From Shouchella lonarensis (GTDB lineage: Bacteria > Bacillota > Bacilli > Bacillales > Bacillaceae_D), in contig NZ_FMYM01000002.1 of NCBI RefSeq assembly GCF_900096965.1, positions 246,439 to 310,438 of the forward strand: a stretch of 64,000 nucleotides of DNA. Reading direction: 5' to 3'. The notes beneath the pieces are model-generated. The model had not been told where the DNA came from. It worked only from the letters and a program-made list of their open reading frames with translations, and did not search any database. Numbering within the stretch: the first letter of the stretch is position 1; every line of letters begins with the position of its first letter. Both the position numbers and the translations under genes were made by a program. Positions 1-8,640 of the stretch are shown here, piece by piece.

Positions 1-357
1 GAAATCTTCACTCTGGCTGTCAGAAACAGATGGATCCCAGTCCTTTATGTGTTTGAATTCACTATACCACGCATCTTGATTTGATACATATTGGGATGTC
101 CCTTCTGTAACAGTAGTGTTTACTGTCGAGTAAGTATCTGTTTGGAGGAGGTGCGACAGGGTATCAATTTGTTTGCTTTTAAAACCAAACACTTTTTGAT
201 GATTGTGTGTTTCGATGGATTGTTGGAGCAATGTGTCCACATCCAAGTGTTCATTATCTGTATATGTCTGTACGTTCGGTGTCTCTTTCATTGAAAAAGA
301 GCAACCACTTAACAGGAAAAGTAATAAAAGGCTATAGGTACGTAAATGCGAAAACAA
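1..357 (-). CDS. Putative lipoprotein, 3' part cut off by window edge
   Basis: An open frame runs leftward off the window edge from a TTG start at 357. The first 119 codons are visible without a stop. The N-terminus is a short basic stretch, a Leu-rich segment and the lipobox LLSGC (Cys about residue 19), so the product should be exported and lipid-anchored. The rest is polar and rich in Asn, Thr, Ser and Gln, with no family I recognise. The TTG is preferred because a strong Shine-Dalgarno (AGAAGGGGGG, 365-374 on the complement) lies just upstream; an in-frame ATG at 387 would include that site in the coding region. It is transcribed away from the cold-shock gene. A possible promoter on this strand lies around 390-420 (TTACAA-16-TACAAT). 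Function unknown. Confidence 0.75.
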   Translation of the reverse strand, partial: MFSHLRTYSLLLLFLLSGCSFSMKETPNVQTYTDNEHLDVDTLLQQSIETHNHQKVFGFKSKQIDTLSHLLQTDTYSTVNTTVTEGTSQYVSNQDAWYSEFKHIKDWDPSVSDSQSEDF

Positions 358-644
358 AGGCGAACCCCCCTTCTGGAGAAATAACATGCAAAAAACATTA
401 CAATTGTATTACATTTGACATCTATTGTAACAAAAGTTATGGATTAATGGAATAGGGAAAATGTACTAGTGATCGTTGGAGAGAAAAAGAGAAAAATATT
501 GCACTAATCTTTCGTCAATATTTTCGAAGTATGATTGAGAAAAAAGCTTGATAAATCAGTACTTTGATACATTGAGCAAAGAAAAAGTATCACAGATCGC
601 TAGAATTAGACATGGATTTATGATGCAGATTTAAAATAAATGGT

Positions 645-673
645 TTGACTTTACTCCACTTCACTGATATAGT
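645..673 (+). promoter_or_regulatory. SigA-type promoter of the cold-shock gene
   Basis: TTGACT (645-650), a 17-bp spacer and TATAGT (668-673) give a near-consensus promoter, placing the start of transcription near 680 and leaving a leader of about 50 nt before the ATG at 730. The rest of the gene-free stretch 390-644 is AT-rich; I see no gene in it. Confidence 0.65.
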
Positions 674-679
674 TGAAGA

Positions 680-696
680 TGTGGTAAAGCACCACA
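680..696 (+). other. Small hairpin at the 5' end of the csp leader
   Basis: TGTGGT-AAAGC-ACCACA is a 6-bp perfect stem with a 5-nt loop right at the predicted transcript start. Such 5' stems are often stabilising, and csp leaders are commonly structured; the role here is inference. Confidence 0.45.
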
Positions 697-729
697 ATGA
701 AATTTTCAGTAACGAAGGGAATGTGAAGC

Positions 730-927
730 ATGCAAGGAAAAGTAAAATGGTTTAATGCAGAAAAAGGTTTCGGTTTTATCGAGCGCGAAGATGGCGACGA
801 TGTATTCGTACATTTCTCAGCGATCAACTCTGAAGGCTTTAAAACACTTGATGAAGGTCAAGATGTAGAATTTGAAATCGTTGAAGGCGCGCGTGGACCG
901 CAAGCTGCAAACGTAATGAAGCTTTAA
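730..927 (+). CDS. Cold-shock protein, CspA/CspB family
   Basis: This 65-residue protein is a single cold-shock (OB-fold) domain of normal length. It carries both RNA-binding motifs, KGFGFI (about residues 13-18) and VFVHF (about 26-30), plus the usual [12 protein letters not shown] start. Family members bind single-stranded nucleic acid and act as RNA chaperones in the cytoplasm. It is preceded by its own promoter and short leader and followed by a hairpin terminator, so it is monocistronic. Which of the csp paralogues (CspB, CspC, CspD) it corresponds to cannot be settled from this sequence alone. Confidence 0.95.
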   Translation: MQGKVKWFNAEKGFGFIEREDGDDVFVHFSAINSEGFKTLDEGQDVEFEIVEGARGPQAANVMKL

Positions 928-966
928 TTCACATTCCTGTACGGATATGAATGATAGCTAATGAAC

Positions 967-994
967 AGCCCACTTCACATCGAGGTGGGCTTTT
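967..994 (+). terminator. Terminator after the csp gene
   Basis: AGCCCAC (967-973) pairs with GTGGGCT (985-991), followed by a T run. Confidence 0.75.
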
Positions 995-1089
995 GTCATA
1001 TTTTGTACACATTTACGTTTGTTTTCTGGTAGGAATACATATGGGGTTTGGCGAAATAGTATGTGTAAGAAAGAAAGGGGAGAGTTGAC

Positions 1090-1656
1090 ATGAATTTTAA
1101 CATTCGTGGAGAGAACATTGAGGTAACAGCTCCGATTCGTGCATATGTCGAAAAGAAGGTGAGTAAGCTTAGCCGCTATTTTGCGACGATGCCTGTTGCT
1201 GATGTTCATGTGAAATTGCAGCTCTTAGGTAACAACGAGGCAAGTGTAGAGGTGACGATTCCAATGTCTAAATTGCTTTTACGAGCGGAAGAGACACACT
1301 CAGATATGTATGCAGCAATCGATTTAGTTGTAGAGAAGTTAGAGCGACAAATCCGTAAGTATAAAACGAAGGTAAACCGCAAGTTCCGTCAAGAAGGTAG
1401 TTTGAAATATATGTTTGTCAATGAGCTAGAGCCGTTACAACAAGAACAGATCATAGATGATGAAGGTGCATTAGAGGAACCAGAGGTCGTGCGGACAAAG
1501 CGATTTAGTTTGAAGCCAATGGATGCAGAAGAAGCCATTTTGCAGATGGATATGTTGGGTCATAATTTCTTTGTCTATGCGGATGCAGATAGCGGGCGGA
1601 CAAATGTGGTATATCGGCGCAAGGATGGAAAATACGGTTTAATTGAAGCGGTATAG
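1090..1656 (+). CDS. hpf: Ribosome hibernation promoting factor, long form
   Basis: The 188-residue protein has the S30AE/YfiA N-terminal domain (about residues 1-100, starting MNFNIRGENIEVT) joined by an acidic linker to the C-terminal domain (about 130-188, VRTKRFSLKPMDAEEAILQM). That is the architecture of long HPF, which dimerises 70S ribosomes into inactive 100S particles in stationary phase. A Shine-Dalgarno AAAGGGGAG lies before the ATG. It sits directly upstream of secA, as yvyD/hpf does in B. subtilis. I could not identify a convincing SigB or SigH promoter, although the B. subtilis gene is stress-induced. Confidence 0.95.
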   Translation: MNFNIRGENIEVTAPIRAYVEKKVSKLSRYFATMPVADVHVKLQLLGNNEASVEVTIPMSKLLLRAEETHSDMYAAIDLVVEKLERQIRKYKTKVNRKFRQEGSLKYMFVNELEPLQQEQIIDDEGALEEPEVVRTKRFSLKPMDAEEAILQMDMLGHNFFVYADADSGRTNVVYRRKDGKYGLIEAV

Positions 1657-1692
1657 TATTTTCAATTAGGAAAGACGTTTCTAGAATATAAC

Positions 1693-1725
1693 AAGGCGTA
1701 CGGATAATCGTGCGCCTCTTTATTT
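1693..1725 (+). terminator. Terminator after hpf
   Basis: An 8-bp stem (1695-1702 with 1709-1716, one G-U pair) is followed by CTCTTTATTT. Confidence 0.7.
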
Positions 1726-1742
1726 GTTACCACTTGTCTAAA

Positions 1743-1771
1743 TTGTAAGTGACAGTGTAAACTGGTATGAT
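1743..1771 (+). promoter_or_regulatory. Promoter of secA-prfB
   Basis: TTGTAA (1743-1748), 17-bp spacer, TATGAT (1766-1771), just after the hpf terminator. Confidence 0.5.
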
Positions 1772-1835
1772 AAAGAGAGAAACATGGCGATGAGCGAGTG
1801 TTGTTTATGCTACTGTCAAGAAGGGAAAGATGTTG

Positions 1836-4358
1836 ATGCTTGGGTTACTGAAAAAAGTCGTAGGAGATCCTGCGCAAAAGCAGTTGAAGAAAAATGAGAA
1901 GGTTGTAGACAAAATTGAAGCGTTAGCCGATGAGACAAAACAATTATCCGACACACAGTTACGTCAAAAAACGGAACAGTTCAAAGCGGAATTAAAAGAA
2001 GGAAGTACATTAGACGACATCGTTGTGCCAGCACTTGCGGTTGTGCGTGAAGCAGCCGGTCGGGTGCTCAACGAATATCCATATCGCGTACAATTACTCG
2101 GTGCATTGGCACTTCATCAAGGCAATATTGCGGAAATGAAAACAGGTGAAGGGAAGACACTTGTTGGAACGATTGCAATGTATGTACAAGCGCTTGCGGG
2201 GAAAGGGGTACACATTGTAACGGTCAATGATTATTTGGCGCGCCGTGACCTTGAAAATTACGGTCGAATTTTTCAGTTTCTTGGTTTGACAGTAGGTTTA
2301 AATGAGAGCGGTTTGTCAAGAGAAGAAAAGCAAGCAGCGTACCAAGCTGATGTCACGTACAGTACAAACAATGAATTAGGGTTTGATTATTTGCGTGATA
2401 ATATGGTGTTGTATAAAGAGGAAATGGTTCAACGTCCGCTCTATTTTGCTTTAATTGATGAAGTGGACTCGATTTTAATTGATGAAGCGCGGACGCCACT
2501 TATTATTTCGGGTTCCGTTGAACGAAAAACGAAATTATACGGTCAAGCGGATACATTCGTTCGGGCATTGAAAAAAGATGTGGATTACACGTATGACGTG
2601 AAGACGAAAAATGTACAGCTAACCGATGAAGGGGTTAACAAGGCAGAGCGCGCGTTCCAAATTGATAACTTATATGATCAAAAGCACGTACAATTGAATC
2701 ATCATATTGGACAATCATTAAAGGCGCATGTAGCGATGGCCCGTGATGCCGACTATGTTGTCGATGAAGGTGAAGTGGTCATTGTTGACCAATTCACAGG
2801 ACGATTAATGAAAGGGCGACGCTATAGTGATGGCTTGCATCAAGCGTTAGAGGCGAAAGAAGGTTTACAAGTACAGCGTGAGAGCATGACGCTCGCATCG
2901 GTGACGTTCCAAAACTATTTCCGTTTGTATGCAAACTTGGCAGGAATGACTGGTACGGCGAAGACAGAGGAAGAAGAGTTTCGCAATATTTATGGGATGG
3001 ACGTGATGGTTGTCCCAACGAATAAACCGATTGCGCGGATTGACAAACCAGATTTGATTTATAAGTCGATGCAAGCGAAATTTGAAGCTGTTGTCGCCGA
3101 GATAGAGGCGCTTCATAAAAGTGGACGACCTGTACTCGTTGGAACGGTTAATGTGGATACCTCAGAGCTTGTCGCGAAAATGTTGCATAAAAAGCGGATT
3201 CCGCATCATGTGTTAAATGCGAAGAACCATGAGCGTGAAGCAGAGATCATTGAAAATGCGGGTCAAAAAGGCGCAGTGACGATTGCCACAAATATGGCTG
3301 GTCGAGGAACAGACATTAAGCTCGGTGATGGTGTGAAAGCGCTCGGTGGCTTACATGTTCTTGGGACAGAACGGCATGAGAGTCGCCGGATTGATAATCA
3401 GTTGCGAGGTCGGTCAGGACGTCAAGGCGATGAAGGTTCTTCCCAATTTTATTTGTCAATGGAAGATGAATTAATGCGGCGCTTCGGTTCGGATAATATG
3501 AAAACAATGATGGATCGACTTGGTATGGAAGAAGACCAGCCAATTGAATCGAAGCTTGTTTCAAGAGCTGTTGAGACAGCGCAGAAACGTGTTGAAGGCA
3601 ATAACTATGATGCGCGTAAACAAGTTTTGCAATATGATGATGTTATGCGTGAGCAGCGCGAAATCATTTATAAACAACGGATGGAAGTCATTGAGTCTGA
3701 TAATTTACGTGAAGTCATTTTAACGATGCAAAAGGCAGTTGTCGAACGTGTTGTGACCACACATACGCCTGAAGCAGAACTGGAAGAAGAATGGGATCTT
3801 GCAGCGATTGTTTCGTATATGAACGGGCAATTATTAAGTGAGAATGCGATGACGGAACAACAACTCAAAGGAAAAGACCAAGAAGAAATGATAGCATTTG
3901 TTTATGAGCAAGTGAAACAAGCGTATGAACAGAAAGAAGTAGACGTGTCACCGGCGCATATGCGTGAGTTTGAAAAAGTCATTTTGCTGCGGACAGTCGA
4001 TCGTAAGTGGATGAACCACATTGACCAAATGGATCAGTTGCGACAGGGGATTCACTTACGTGCGTACGGTCAAAACGACCCATTGCGTGAGTATCGTTTT
4101 GAAGGATTTAGCATGTTTGAAGCGATGATTGCAGAAATTGAAGAAGAAGTTTCCATGTATGTCATGAAAGCACAAGTACAGCAAAATCTCGAACGTCAAG
4201 AAGTAGCAGAAGGAAAAGCGATGCAGCAGTCTACAACGACAGAGGCAGATCAAAAGCCAAAACGAAAGCCGATCCGTAAAAGTGAAGTTGCAGGACGAAA
4301 TGATGCTTGTGTATGTGGAAGCGGAAAAAAATATAAAAATTGCTGCGGGAAAAATTAA
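1836..4358 (+). CDS. secA: Preprotein translocase ATPase SecA
   Basis: SecA is the cytosolic ATPase motor that pushes precursors through SecYEG. The 840-residue product has the usual length. Visible parts are Walker A MKTGEGKT (about residue 101-108), the DEAD-type box with [12 protein letters not shown] (about 208), the preprotein cross-linking region, motif VI-like RGRSGRQGD, and a C-terminal zinc-binding tail [13 protein letters not shown] that binds SecB or ribosomes in this family. I chose the ATG at 1836 (MLGLLKK, as in other Bacilli) because the one at 1830 is very close to the GAAGGG Shine-Dalgarno; an earlier start adds only two residues. It lies 28 bp upstream of prfB with no terminator between, so the two are probably co-transcribed. 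Confidence 0.97.
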   Translation: MLGLLKKVVGDPAQKQLKKNEKVVDKIEALADETKQLSDTQLRQKTEQFKAELKEGSTLDDIVVPALAVVREAAGRVLNEYPYRVQLLGALALHQGNIAEMKTGEGKTLVGTIAMYVQALAGKGVHIVTVNDYLARRDLENYGRIFQFLGLTVGLNESGLSREEKQAAYQADVTYSTNNELGFDYLRDNMVLYKEEMVQRPLYFALIDEVDSILIDEARTPLIISGSVERKTKLYGQADTFVRALKKDVDYTYDVKTKNVQLTDEGVNKAERAFQIDNLYDQKHVQLNHHIGQSLKAHVAMARDADYVVDEGEVVIVDQFTGRLMKGRRYSDGLHQALEAKEGLQVQRESMTLASVTFQNYFRLYANLAGMTGTAKTEEEEFRNIYGMDVMVVPTNKPIARIDKPDLIYKSMQAKFEAVVAEIEALHKSGRPVLVGTVNVDTSELVAKMLHKKRIPHHVLNAKNHEREAEIIENAGQKGAVTIATNMAGRGTDIKLGDGVKALGGLHVLGTERHESRRIDNQLRGRSGRQGDEGSSQFYLSMEDELMRRFGSDNMKTMMDRLGMEEDQPIESKLVSRAVETAQKRVEGNNYDARKQVLQYDDVMREQREIIYKQRMEVIESDNLREVILTMQKAVVERVVTTHTPEAELEEEWDLAAIVSYMNGQLLSENAMTEQQLKGKDQEEMIAFVYEQVKQAYEQKEVDVSPAHMREFEKVILLRTVDRKWMNHIDQMDQLRQGIHLRAYGQNDPLREYRFEGFSMFEAMIAEIEEEVSMYVMKAQVQQNLERQEVAEGKAMQQSTTTEADQKPKRKPIRKSEVAGRNDACVCGSGKKYKNCCGKN

Positions 4359-4386
4359 GTTTTCCTGCAAGCGTGGGGTGATTGTC

Positions 4387-5491
4387 ATGGATTTAGTAGA
4401 AATAAAGCAAGAATTGACAGTAATTGAGAAGCGACTAACTGATTTTAGGGGGTCTCTTTGACGTCGAAGAAAAAGAAGAGCGCATTGCTGAGTTAGAGCA
4501 GAAAATGACTGAAGAAAATTTTTGGGATGACCAACAAGCAGCTCAGGTGGTTATTAATGAAGCGAATGCTTTAAAAGATCAGGTGCGAACGTTTGCCGAG
4601 ATGGTGACCGCGTATGAAGATTTGGAGGTTAGCTTTGCACTGTTGCGCGAGGAGGAGGATTCTGAGCTTGCAGAAGAGCTATCAGCTGGATTGGGAACGT
4701 TAAAAGAGTCAATCAACCAGTTTGAGCTACAAATGTTATTGAATGGTCCTTACGATCGCAGCAATGCCATTTTGGAGTTGCATCCAGGAGCTGGAGGGAC
4801 TGAATCACAAGACTGGGCTGCGATGTTACTTCGAATGTATACACGATGGGCCGAGAAAAATGGCTTTTCTGTCGCAACATTAGATTACCTACCTGGTGAA
4901 GAAGCTGGCGTAAAAAGTGTGACATTGTCGATCAAAGGGCTTCATGCATATGGCTATTTAAAAGCTGAAAAAGGGGTGCACCGACTCGTCCGCATTTCCC
5001 CGTTTGATTCATCGGGACGTAGACATACATCGTTTGTCTCATGTGAAGTGATGCCAGAGCTTGACGACGCAGTCGATGTTGAGATGAATACGGAAGACTT
5101 AAAAATTGATACGTATCGTGCCAGTGGTGCCGGTGGTCAACATATTAACACGACCGATTCAGCGGTGCGTATTACACACTTGCCAACCAATACAGTTGTG
5201 ACGTGTCAAAGCGAGAGATCTCAAATTAAAAATCGGGAACATGCAATGAAAATGATGAAAGCAAAGTTACACCAACTACAAATTGAGGAACAAGAGCGAG
5301 AGCTTGCAGAAATCCGAGGGGAACAAAAAGATATTGGATGGGGCAGTCAAATTCGCTCCTATGTGTTTCATCCATATTCAATGGTGAAAGATCACCGCAC
5401 AAATTATGAAATTGGGAATACGAATGCTGTCATGGACGGCGATATTCATGGCTTTATAGATGCATACTTAAGACAGGCACTATCGGGATGA
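4387..5491 (+). CDS. prfB: Peptide chain release factor 2, with programmed +1 frameshift
   Basis: RF2 recognises UGA and UAA stop codons and triggers peptide release. The gene is in two frames. The first starts at ATG 4387 and gives 24 codons ending in CTT; an in-frame TGA follows at 4459-4461. Skipping T4459 continues in the second frame from GAC at 4460 to the stop at 5491, giving 367 residues, the normal RF2 length. The second part contains the stop-codon recognition tripeptide SPF (about residue 203) and the catalytic GGQ (about 249) in [15 protein letters not shown]. The frameshift provides autoregulation: low RF2 makes ribosomes pause at UGA and shift. It is probably in an operon with secA and ends at a strong terminator. 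Confidence 0.96.
4447..4462 (+). other. Programmed +1 frameshift signal of prfB
   Basis: AGGGGG acts as an internal Shine-Dalgarno 3 nt before CTT-TGA-C, the classical RF2 shift site. The canonical spacer codon TAT is TCT here. The base skipped is T4459. Confidence 0.93.
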
Positions 5492-5502
5492 TTGATGGGG
5501 AG

Positions 5503-5554
5503 TGGACGTTGCTAGTTGCCTCTTGTACGTTAGAGGCAGCACGTCCATTTTTTT
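5503..5554 (+). terminator. Terminator after prfB
   Basis: TGGACGT (5503-5509) pairs with ACGTCCA (5541-5547), enclosing an inner stem TGCCTC/GAGGCA, then seven T. Confidence 0.85.
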
Positions 5555-5604
5555 ACGTTTCAACATGAAAATTTTAACATAAGAGTAAAAAGGAGAAAGA
5601 TATC

Positions 5605-6471
5605 GTGCGAAATCGTCGATCAGCGCCGCCAAATGCGGTGACACAAGTCATTTTTGATTATAGCCGTGTGTTACTCGGTTCAGCCATTGTGGCGCTTGCG
5701 TTTAATTTATTTTTATTGCCGAACCAAATTGCACCAGGTGGTGTAAGTGGCATCGGTACAATTGCAAACTATGCCTTTGGGTTTGAACCAGCGTATACAT
5801 TATGGGCGTTAAACATCCCTATTTTTATTTCGGGTTTACTTTTACTTGGTGGGTTTCGTTACGGGTTGAAAACGTTAGTTGGTACATTGTTTATTCCGCT
5901 CGTTGTATTGTTAACACGAGATTGGTCGGTTGCAGTAAGTGACCCGTTGCTCGGTGCGTTGTTTGGCGGTATTGGTGTGGGACTCGGTTTAGGCATCGTC
6001 TTTTTGGCAAATGCAAGTACAGGGGGTACAGATTTGATTGCACAAATTGTGCAGCGTTTCACCGGGTTATCCGTTGGCATGTGTGTCGGTTTAATTGATG
6101 GATTTGTCGTTGTTACCTCTGCATTTGTGTTTAGTATTGAACTTGCGCTGTATGCACTGATTGCACTTGTAGCAATTAGTAAGACGATTGACTTTGTACA
6201 GATGGGCATTGGTTACGCAAAAGTGGCTTATATCATTTCAAATGAGGAAGAACAGGTGCAGGCAGCACTTTATCGTTCGGTTGATCGCGGTGTAACGAAG
6301 CTTGTTGGCTATGGTGGTTATACAAACGAAGCCCGTGCAGTACTCATGTGTGTGGTGAACCAAAATGAAGTTGCTCGCTTGAAACAAACAGTGCGTCAAA
6401 CAGATCCAAAGGCGTTTGTCGTGCTTTCTACTGCTTCTGAAGTGTTAGGTGAAGGATTTAAGAAGGGATAG
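5605..6471 (+). CDS. yvjA: YitT/YvjA-family membrane protein
   Basis: The 288-residue protein starts at GTG after an AAAAGGAG ribosome binding site. It has about five to six hydrophobic segments in residues 15-200 followed by a soluble C-terminal domain (about 205-288) rich in Val and charged residues. This is the YitT family: DUF161 membrane repeats plus a DUF2179-type cytoplasmic domain. No transport substrate is established for the family. The position between prfB and cccB matches B. subtilis yvjA. It ends 9 bp before cccB, suggesting co-transcription. Confidence 0.88.
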   Translation: MRNRRSAPPNAVTQVIFDYSRVLLGSAIVALAFNLFLLPNQIAPGGVSGIGTIANYAFGFEPAYTLWALNIPIFISGLLLLGGFRYGLKTLVGTLFIPLVVLLTRDWSVAVSDPLLGALFGGIGVGLGLGIVFLANASTGGTDLIAQIVQRFTGLSVGMCVGLIDGFVVVTSAFVFSIELALYALIALVAISKTIDFVQMGIGYAKVAYIISNEEEQVQAALYRSVDRGVTKLVGYGGYTNEARAVLMCVVNQNEVARLKQTVRQTDPKAFVVLSTASEVLGEGFKKG

Positions 6472-6480
6472 GTGATTGAC

Positions 6481-6804
6481 GTGTGGCGTGTCTATATCGC
6501 GCTATGTATGGTGGGTGTGCTCGTTGCTTGTGGGGGTAAAGAGGACGGTGTTGAAAAAGAAGATGTGTCGACAGGAAACACGTCCATTGAACAAAGTGAA
6601 GGTTATGCGTACTATGAGCAAGAAGGGTGTATTGCTTGTCATGGCGACGCATTGCAAGGCGCATCAGGACCGGCGTTGACATCACAATCTTTGTCGGTAG
6701 CTGAAATTGAACAGATTATTTCAAAGGGAAAAGGGTTTATGCCGCCGCAACAAGTAGATGCTGACATTTTAACGGTGCTGGCGACGTGGTTGAGTGAACA
6801 ATAA
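6481..6804 (+). CDS. cccB: Lipid-anchored cytochrome c-551
   Basis: This small c-type cytochrome carries electrons on the outer membrane face. The 107-residue product has an N-terminal hydrophobic stretch with lipobox VLVAC, an acidic low-complexity linker, then the haem motif CIACH with a downstream Met ligand candidate in GKGFMPP. I chose GTG 6481, 6 nt after AGGTG, which gives a clean lipoprotein signal peptide; a GTG at 6472 is only 3 nt from AGAAGGGA. It follows yvjA closely and precedes ftsE, as in B. subtilis. The stop codon lies in the loop of its terminator. Confidence 0.92.
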   Translation: MWRVYIALCMVGVLVACGGKEDGVEKEDVSTGNTSIEQSEGYAYYEQEGCIACHGDALQGASGPALTSQSLSVAEIEQIISKGKGFMPPQQVDADILTVLATWLSEQ

Positions 6805-6819
6805 GTTCGCTCTTTTTTT
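6792..6819 (+). terminator. Terminator overlapping the end of cccB
   Basis: GAGTGAAC (6792-6799) pairs with GTTCGCTC (6805-6812, one G-U), loop AATAA, followed by seven T. The cccB stop codon TAA is in the loop. Confidence 0.8.
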
Positions 6820-6883
6820 GCGTGTTTTCAGCACATCCGACAGCTTGAAACAAACCTTGAAAAGAACTGAAATAGAACTGTAA

Positions 6884-6912
6884 TGTTATATGTAAGATTC
6901 TAATGGTATAAT
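6884..6912 (+). promoter_or_regulatory. Possible promoter of ftsEX
   Basis: A perfect TATAAT (6907-6912) lies 17 bp after a poor -35 (TGTTAT). Only the -10 is convincing. Confidence 0.35.
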
Positions 6913-7049
6913 CAGCACGAAGCCTGTCGCAGAAGAGGGGTAATGAGGCGATCACGTCGTATGATGAAGTGACGCGTAATATGCCCCCGTGTGATAAACA
7001 AAATAAAACAATGTTATTGCAACAAACAAGAAAAAAAGGTTGTGTGATC

Positions 7050-7736
7050 ATGATCAGGCTCGAAGATGTTTGGAAAGTATACCCTCATAATGTCAAAGCA
7101 CTTAGTGGGGTAACAGTGGAAGTCACTAGAGGAGAATTTGTTTACATAGTCGGTCCCAGCGGTGCAGGAAAGTCAACGTTTATTCGCTTAATGTATAGAG
7201 AAGAACGTCCGACAAAAGGTGCTGTATTTATAGGGGATACCGATGTATCTACGTTACCTGACAAGCACATCCCACTTTTACGCCGCAAAATTGGTGTCGT
7301 CTTCCAAGACTTCAAGTTGTTACAACAGCTAACAGTCTTTGAAAATGTGGCGTTTGCGTTAGAAGTAATAGAGGAAACACCAGAAAACATAGAGAAACGT
7401 GTCACTGAAGTGTTAGGTCTTGTTAAATTGGAGCATAAAGCGAAATTTTTACCGAGCGAACTTTCTGGAGGGGAGCAACAACGGGTCGCCATCGCTCGCG
7501 CCGTGGCGAACAAACCAGAAGTGCTCATTGCGGATGAGCCAACAGGAAATTTAGACCCCGACACGGCATGGACAATTATGGATGTACTTGACAACATTCA
7601 TCAGCTTGGTACAACAGTCATCATGGCGACACATAATAAAGAAATTGTGAACACAAGAAAAAGACGCGTCATTGCCATTGCAGATGGCCGTATTTTGCGG
7701 GACGAGGCAAGGGGGAATTACGCATATGAATATTAG
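7050..7736 (+). CDS. ftsE: Cell-division ABC transporter ATPase FtsE
   Basis: FtsE is the cytoplasmic ATPase of the FtsEX complex, which controls cell-wall hydrolases rather than moving a solute. The 228-residue protein has Walker [10 protein letters not shown] (about residues 35-43), signature LSGGEQQR (about 138-145) and Walker B VLIADEP (about 159-165). An open frame extends upstream to 6969, but homologues start at [12 protein letters not shown], so ATG 7050 is chosen. Its end overlaps ftsX by 11 bp, implying translational coupling. Confidence 0.95.
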   Translation: MIRLEDVWKVYPHNVKALSGVTVEVTRGEFVYIVGPSGAGKSTFIRLMYREERPTKGAVFIGDTDVSTLPDKHIPLLRRKIGVVFQDFKLLQQLTVFENVAFALEVIEETPENIEKRVTEVLGLVKLEHKAKFLPSELSGGEQQRVAIARAVANKPEVLIADEPTGNLDPDTAWTIMDVLDNIHQLGTTVIMATHNKEIVNTRKRRVIAIADGRILRDEARGNYAYEY

Positions 7737-8616
7737 AACGTTGAAGCGTCATATGCGCGAAGGTACAAAAAACCTTGTACGTAATGGCTGGATGACGTTT
7801 GCTTCTGTCAGTGCTGTGACAGTCATGCTCGTCATTGTTGGCTTTTTCCTTGTCATGTTTTTAAATGGCAATCACATTGCCCATACGGTTGAAAATAGTG
7901 TGGAAATCCGTGCTTTTTATCAGACAGGTACAGACGATGAGAAAGTGAAAGAAGTCATTGCCGAAGTAGAAGCGCTAGATGATGTAGAATCCGTCCGTTT
8001 TATTGATAAAGAAGAAGGACTGGAGAGATTTATTGCCTCTTCAGGAGAGAATGGTGAAGTATATAAAAGTTTCAAAGGCGAGAACCCTTTGCCACATGCA
8101 CTTGAAGTGACTGCGACATCTCCACAGCTTACGGAAAAAGTAGCGCTTGAGATTCGGCAGAATGCACACATCAAAGAAGTGACGTATGGCAAAGCCTATA
8201 TAGATTCTCTATTCAAGGTAACCAATTTTGCAAGAATTGCTGGGTTAGCCGTTGTCATTGGATTGTTATTTACAGCGATATTTTTAATTGCCAATACCAT
8301 TAAGCTTACAATCTTGGCACGCTCAAAAGAGATTCAAATTATGAAACTAGTAGGAGCGACAAATGGATTCGTTCGTGGGCCATTTTTCGTGGAAGGTGCA
8401 TTGCTTGGTGTAATAGGGAGCGTGATCCCGATCACATTGATGGGATTTGGCTATACATACGCTTATGCGCGTCTATCGCCACCAAGTGACGCACTGTACT
8501 CCTTACTGTCACCGGGACAGTTAATTGTGCAAATTTCCTTGTTGTTACTGGTTGTAGGATTGTTAGTAGGTATCTGGGGTAGCACGATGTCAGTACGGAA
8601 ATTCTTGAAAATCTAA
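7726..8616 (+). CDS. ftsX: Cell-division membrane protein FtsX
   Basis: FtsX is the membrane partner of FtsE. The 296-residue protein has a first transmembrane segment at about residues 25-45, a large extracellular loop (about 50-160) that in the family contacts the periplasmic or wall hydrolase, and three more membrane segments (about 165-190, 215-245, 260-285). Start ATG 7726 follows AAGGGGGAA and gives the typical [13 protein letters not shown] start. Twenty-four bases downstream lies a coiled-coil M23 hydrolase, the likely protein it controls. Confidence 0.95.
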   Translation: MNIRTLKRHMREGTKNLVRNGWMTFASVSAVTVMLVIVGFFLVMFLNGNHIAHTVENSVEIRAFYQTGTDDEKVKEVIAEVEALDDVESVRFIDKEEGLERFIASSGENGEVYKSFKGENPLPHALEVTATSPQLTEKVALEIRQNAHIKEVTYGKAYIDSLFKVTNFARIAGLAVVIGLLFTAIFLIANTIKLTILARSKEIQIMKLVGATNGFVRGPFFVEGALLGVIGSVIPITLMGFGYTYAYARLSPPSDALYSLLSPGQLIVQISLLLLVVGLLVGIWGSTMSVRKFLKI

Positions 8617-8640
8617 GTGGGATAACGAAGGGAGATCAAG

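Noticed and set aside
91..455. Two plus-strand frames near the left edge
   Set aside because: They oppose a better-supported minus-strand lipoprotein gene with ribosome site and lipobox, and their products look random.
1000..1060. Possible SigB or SigH promoter of hpf
   Set aside because: GTTT and GGGTT-like pieces are present but the spacing does not fit either consensus.
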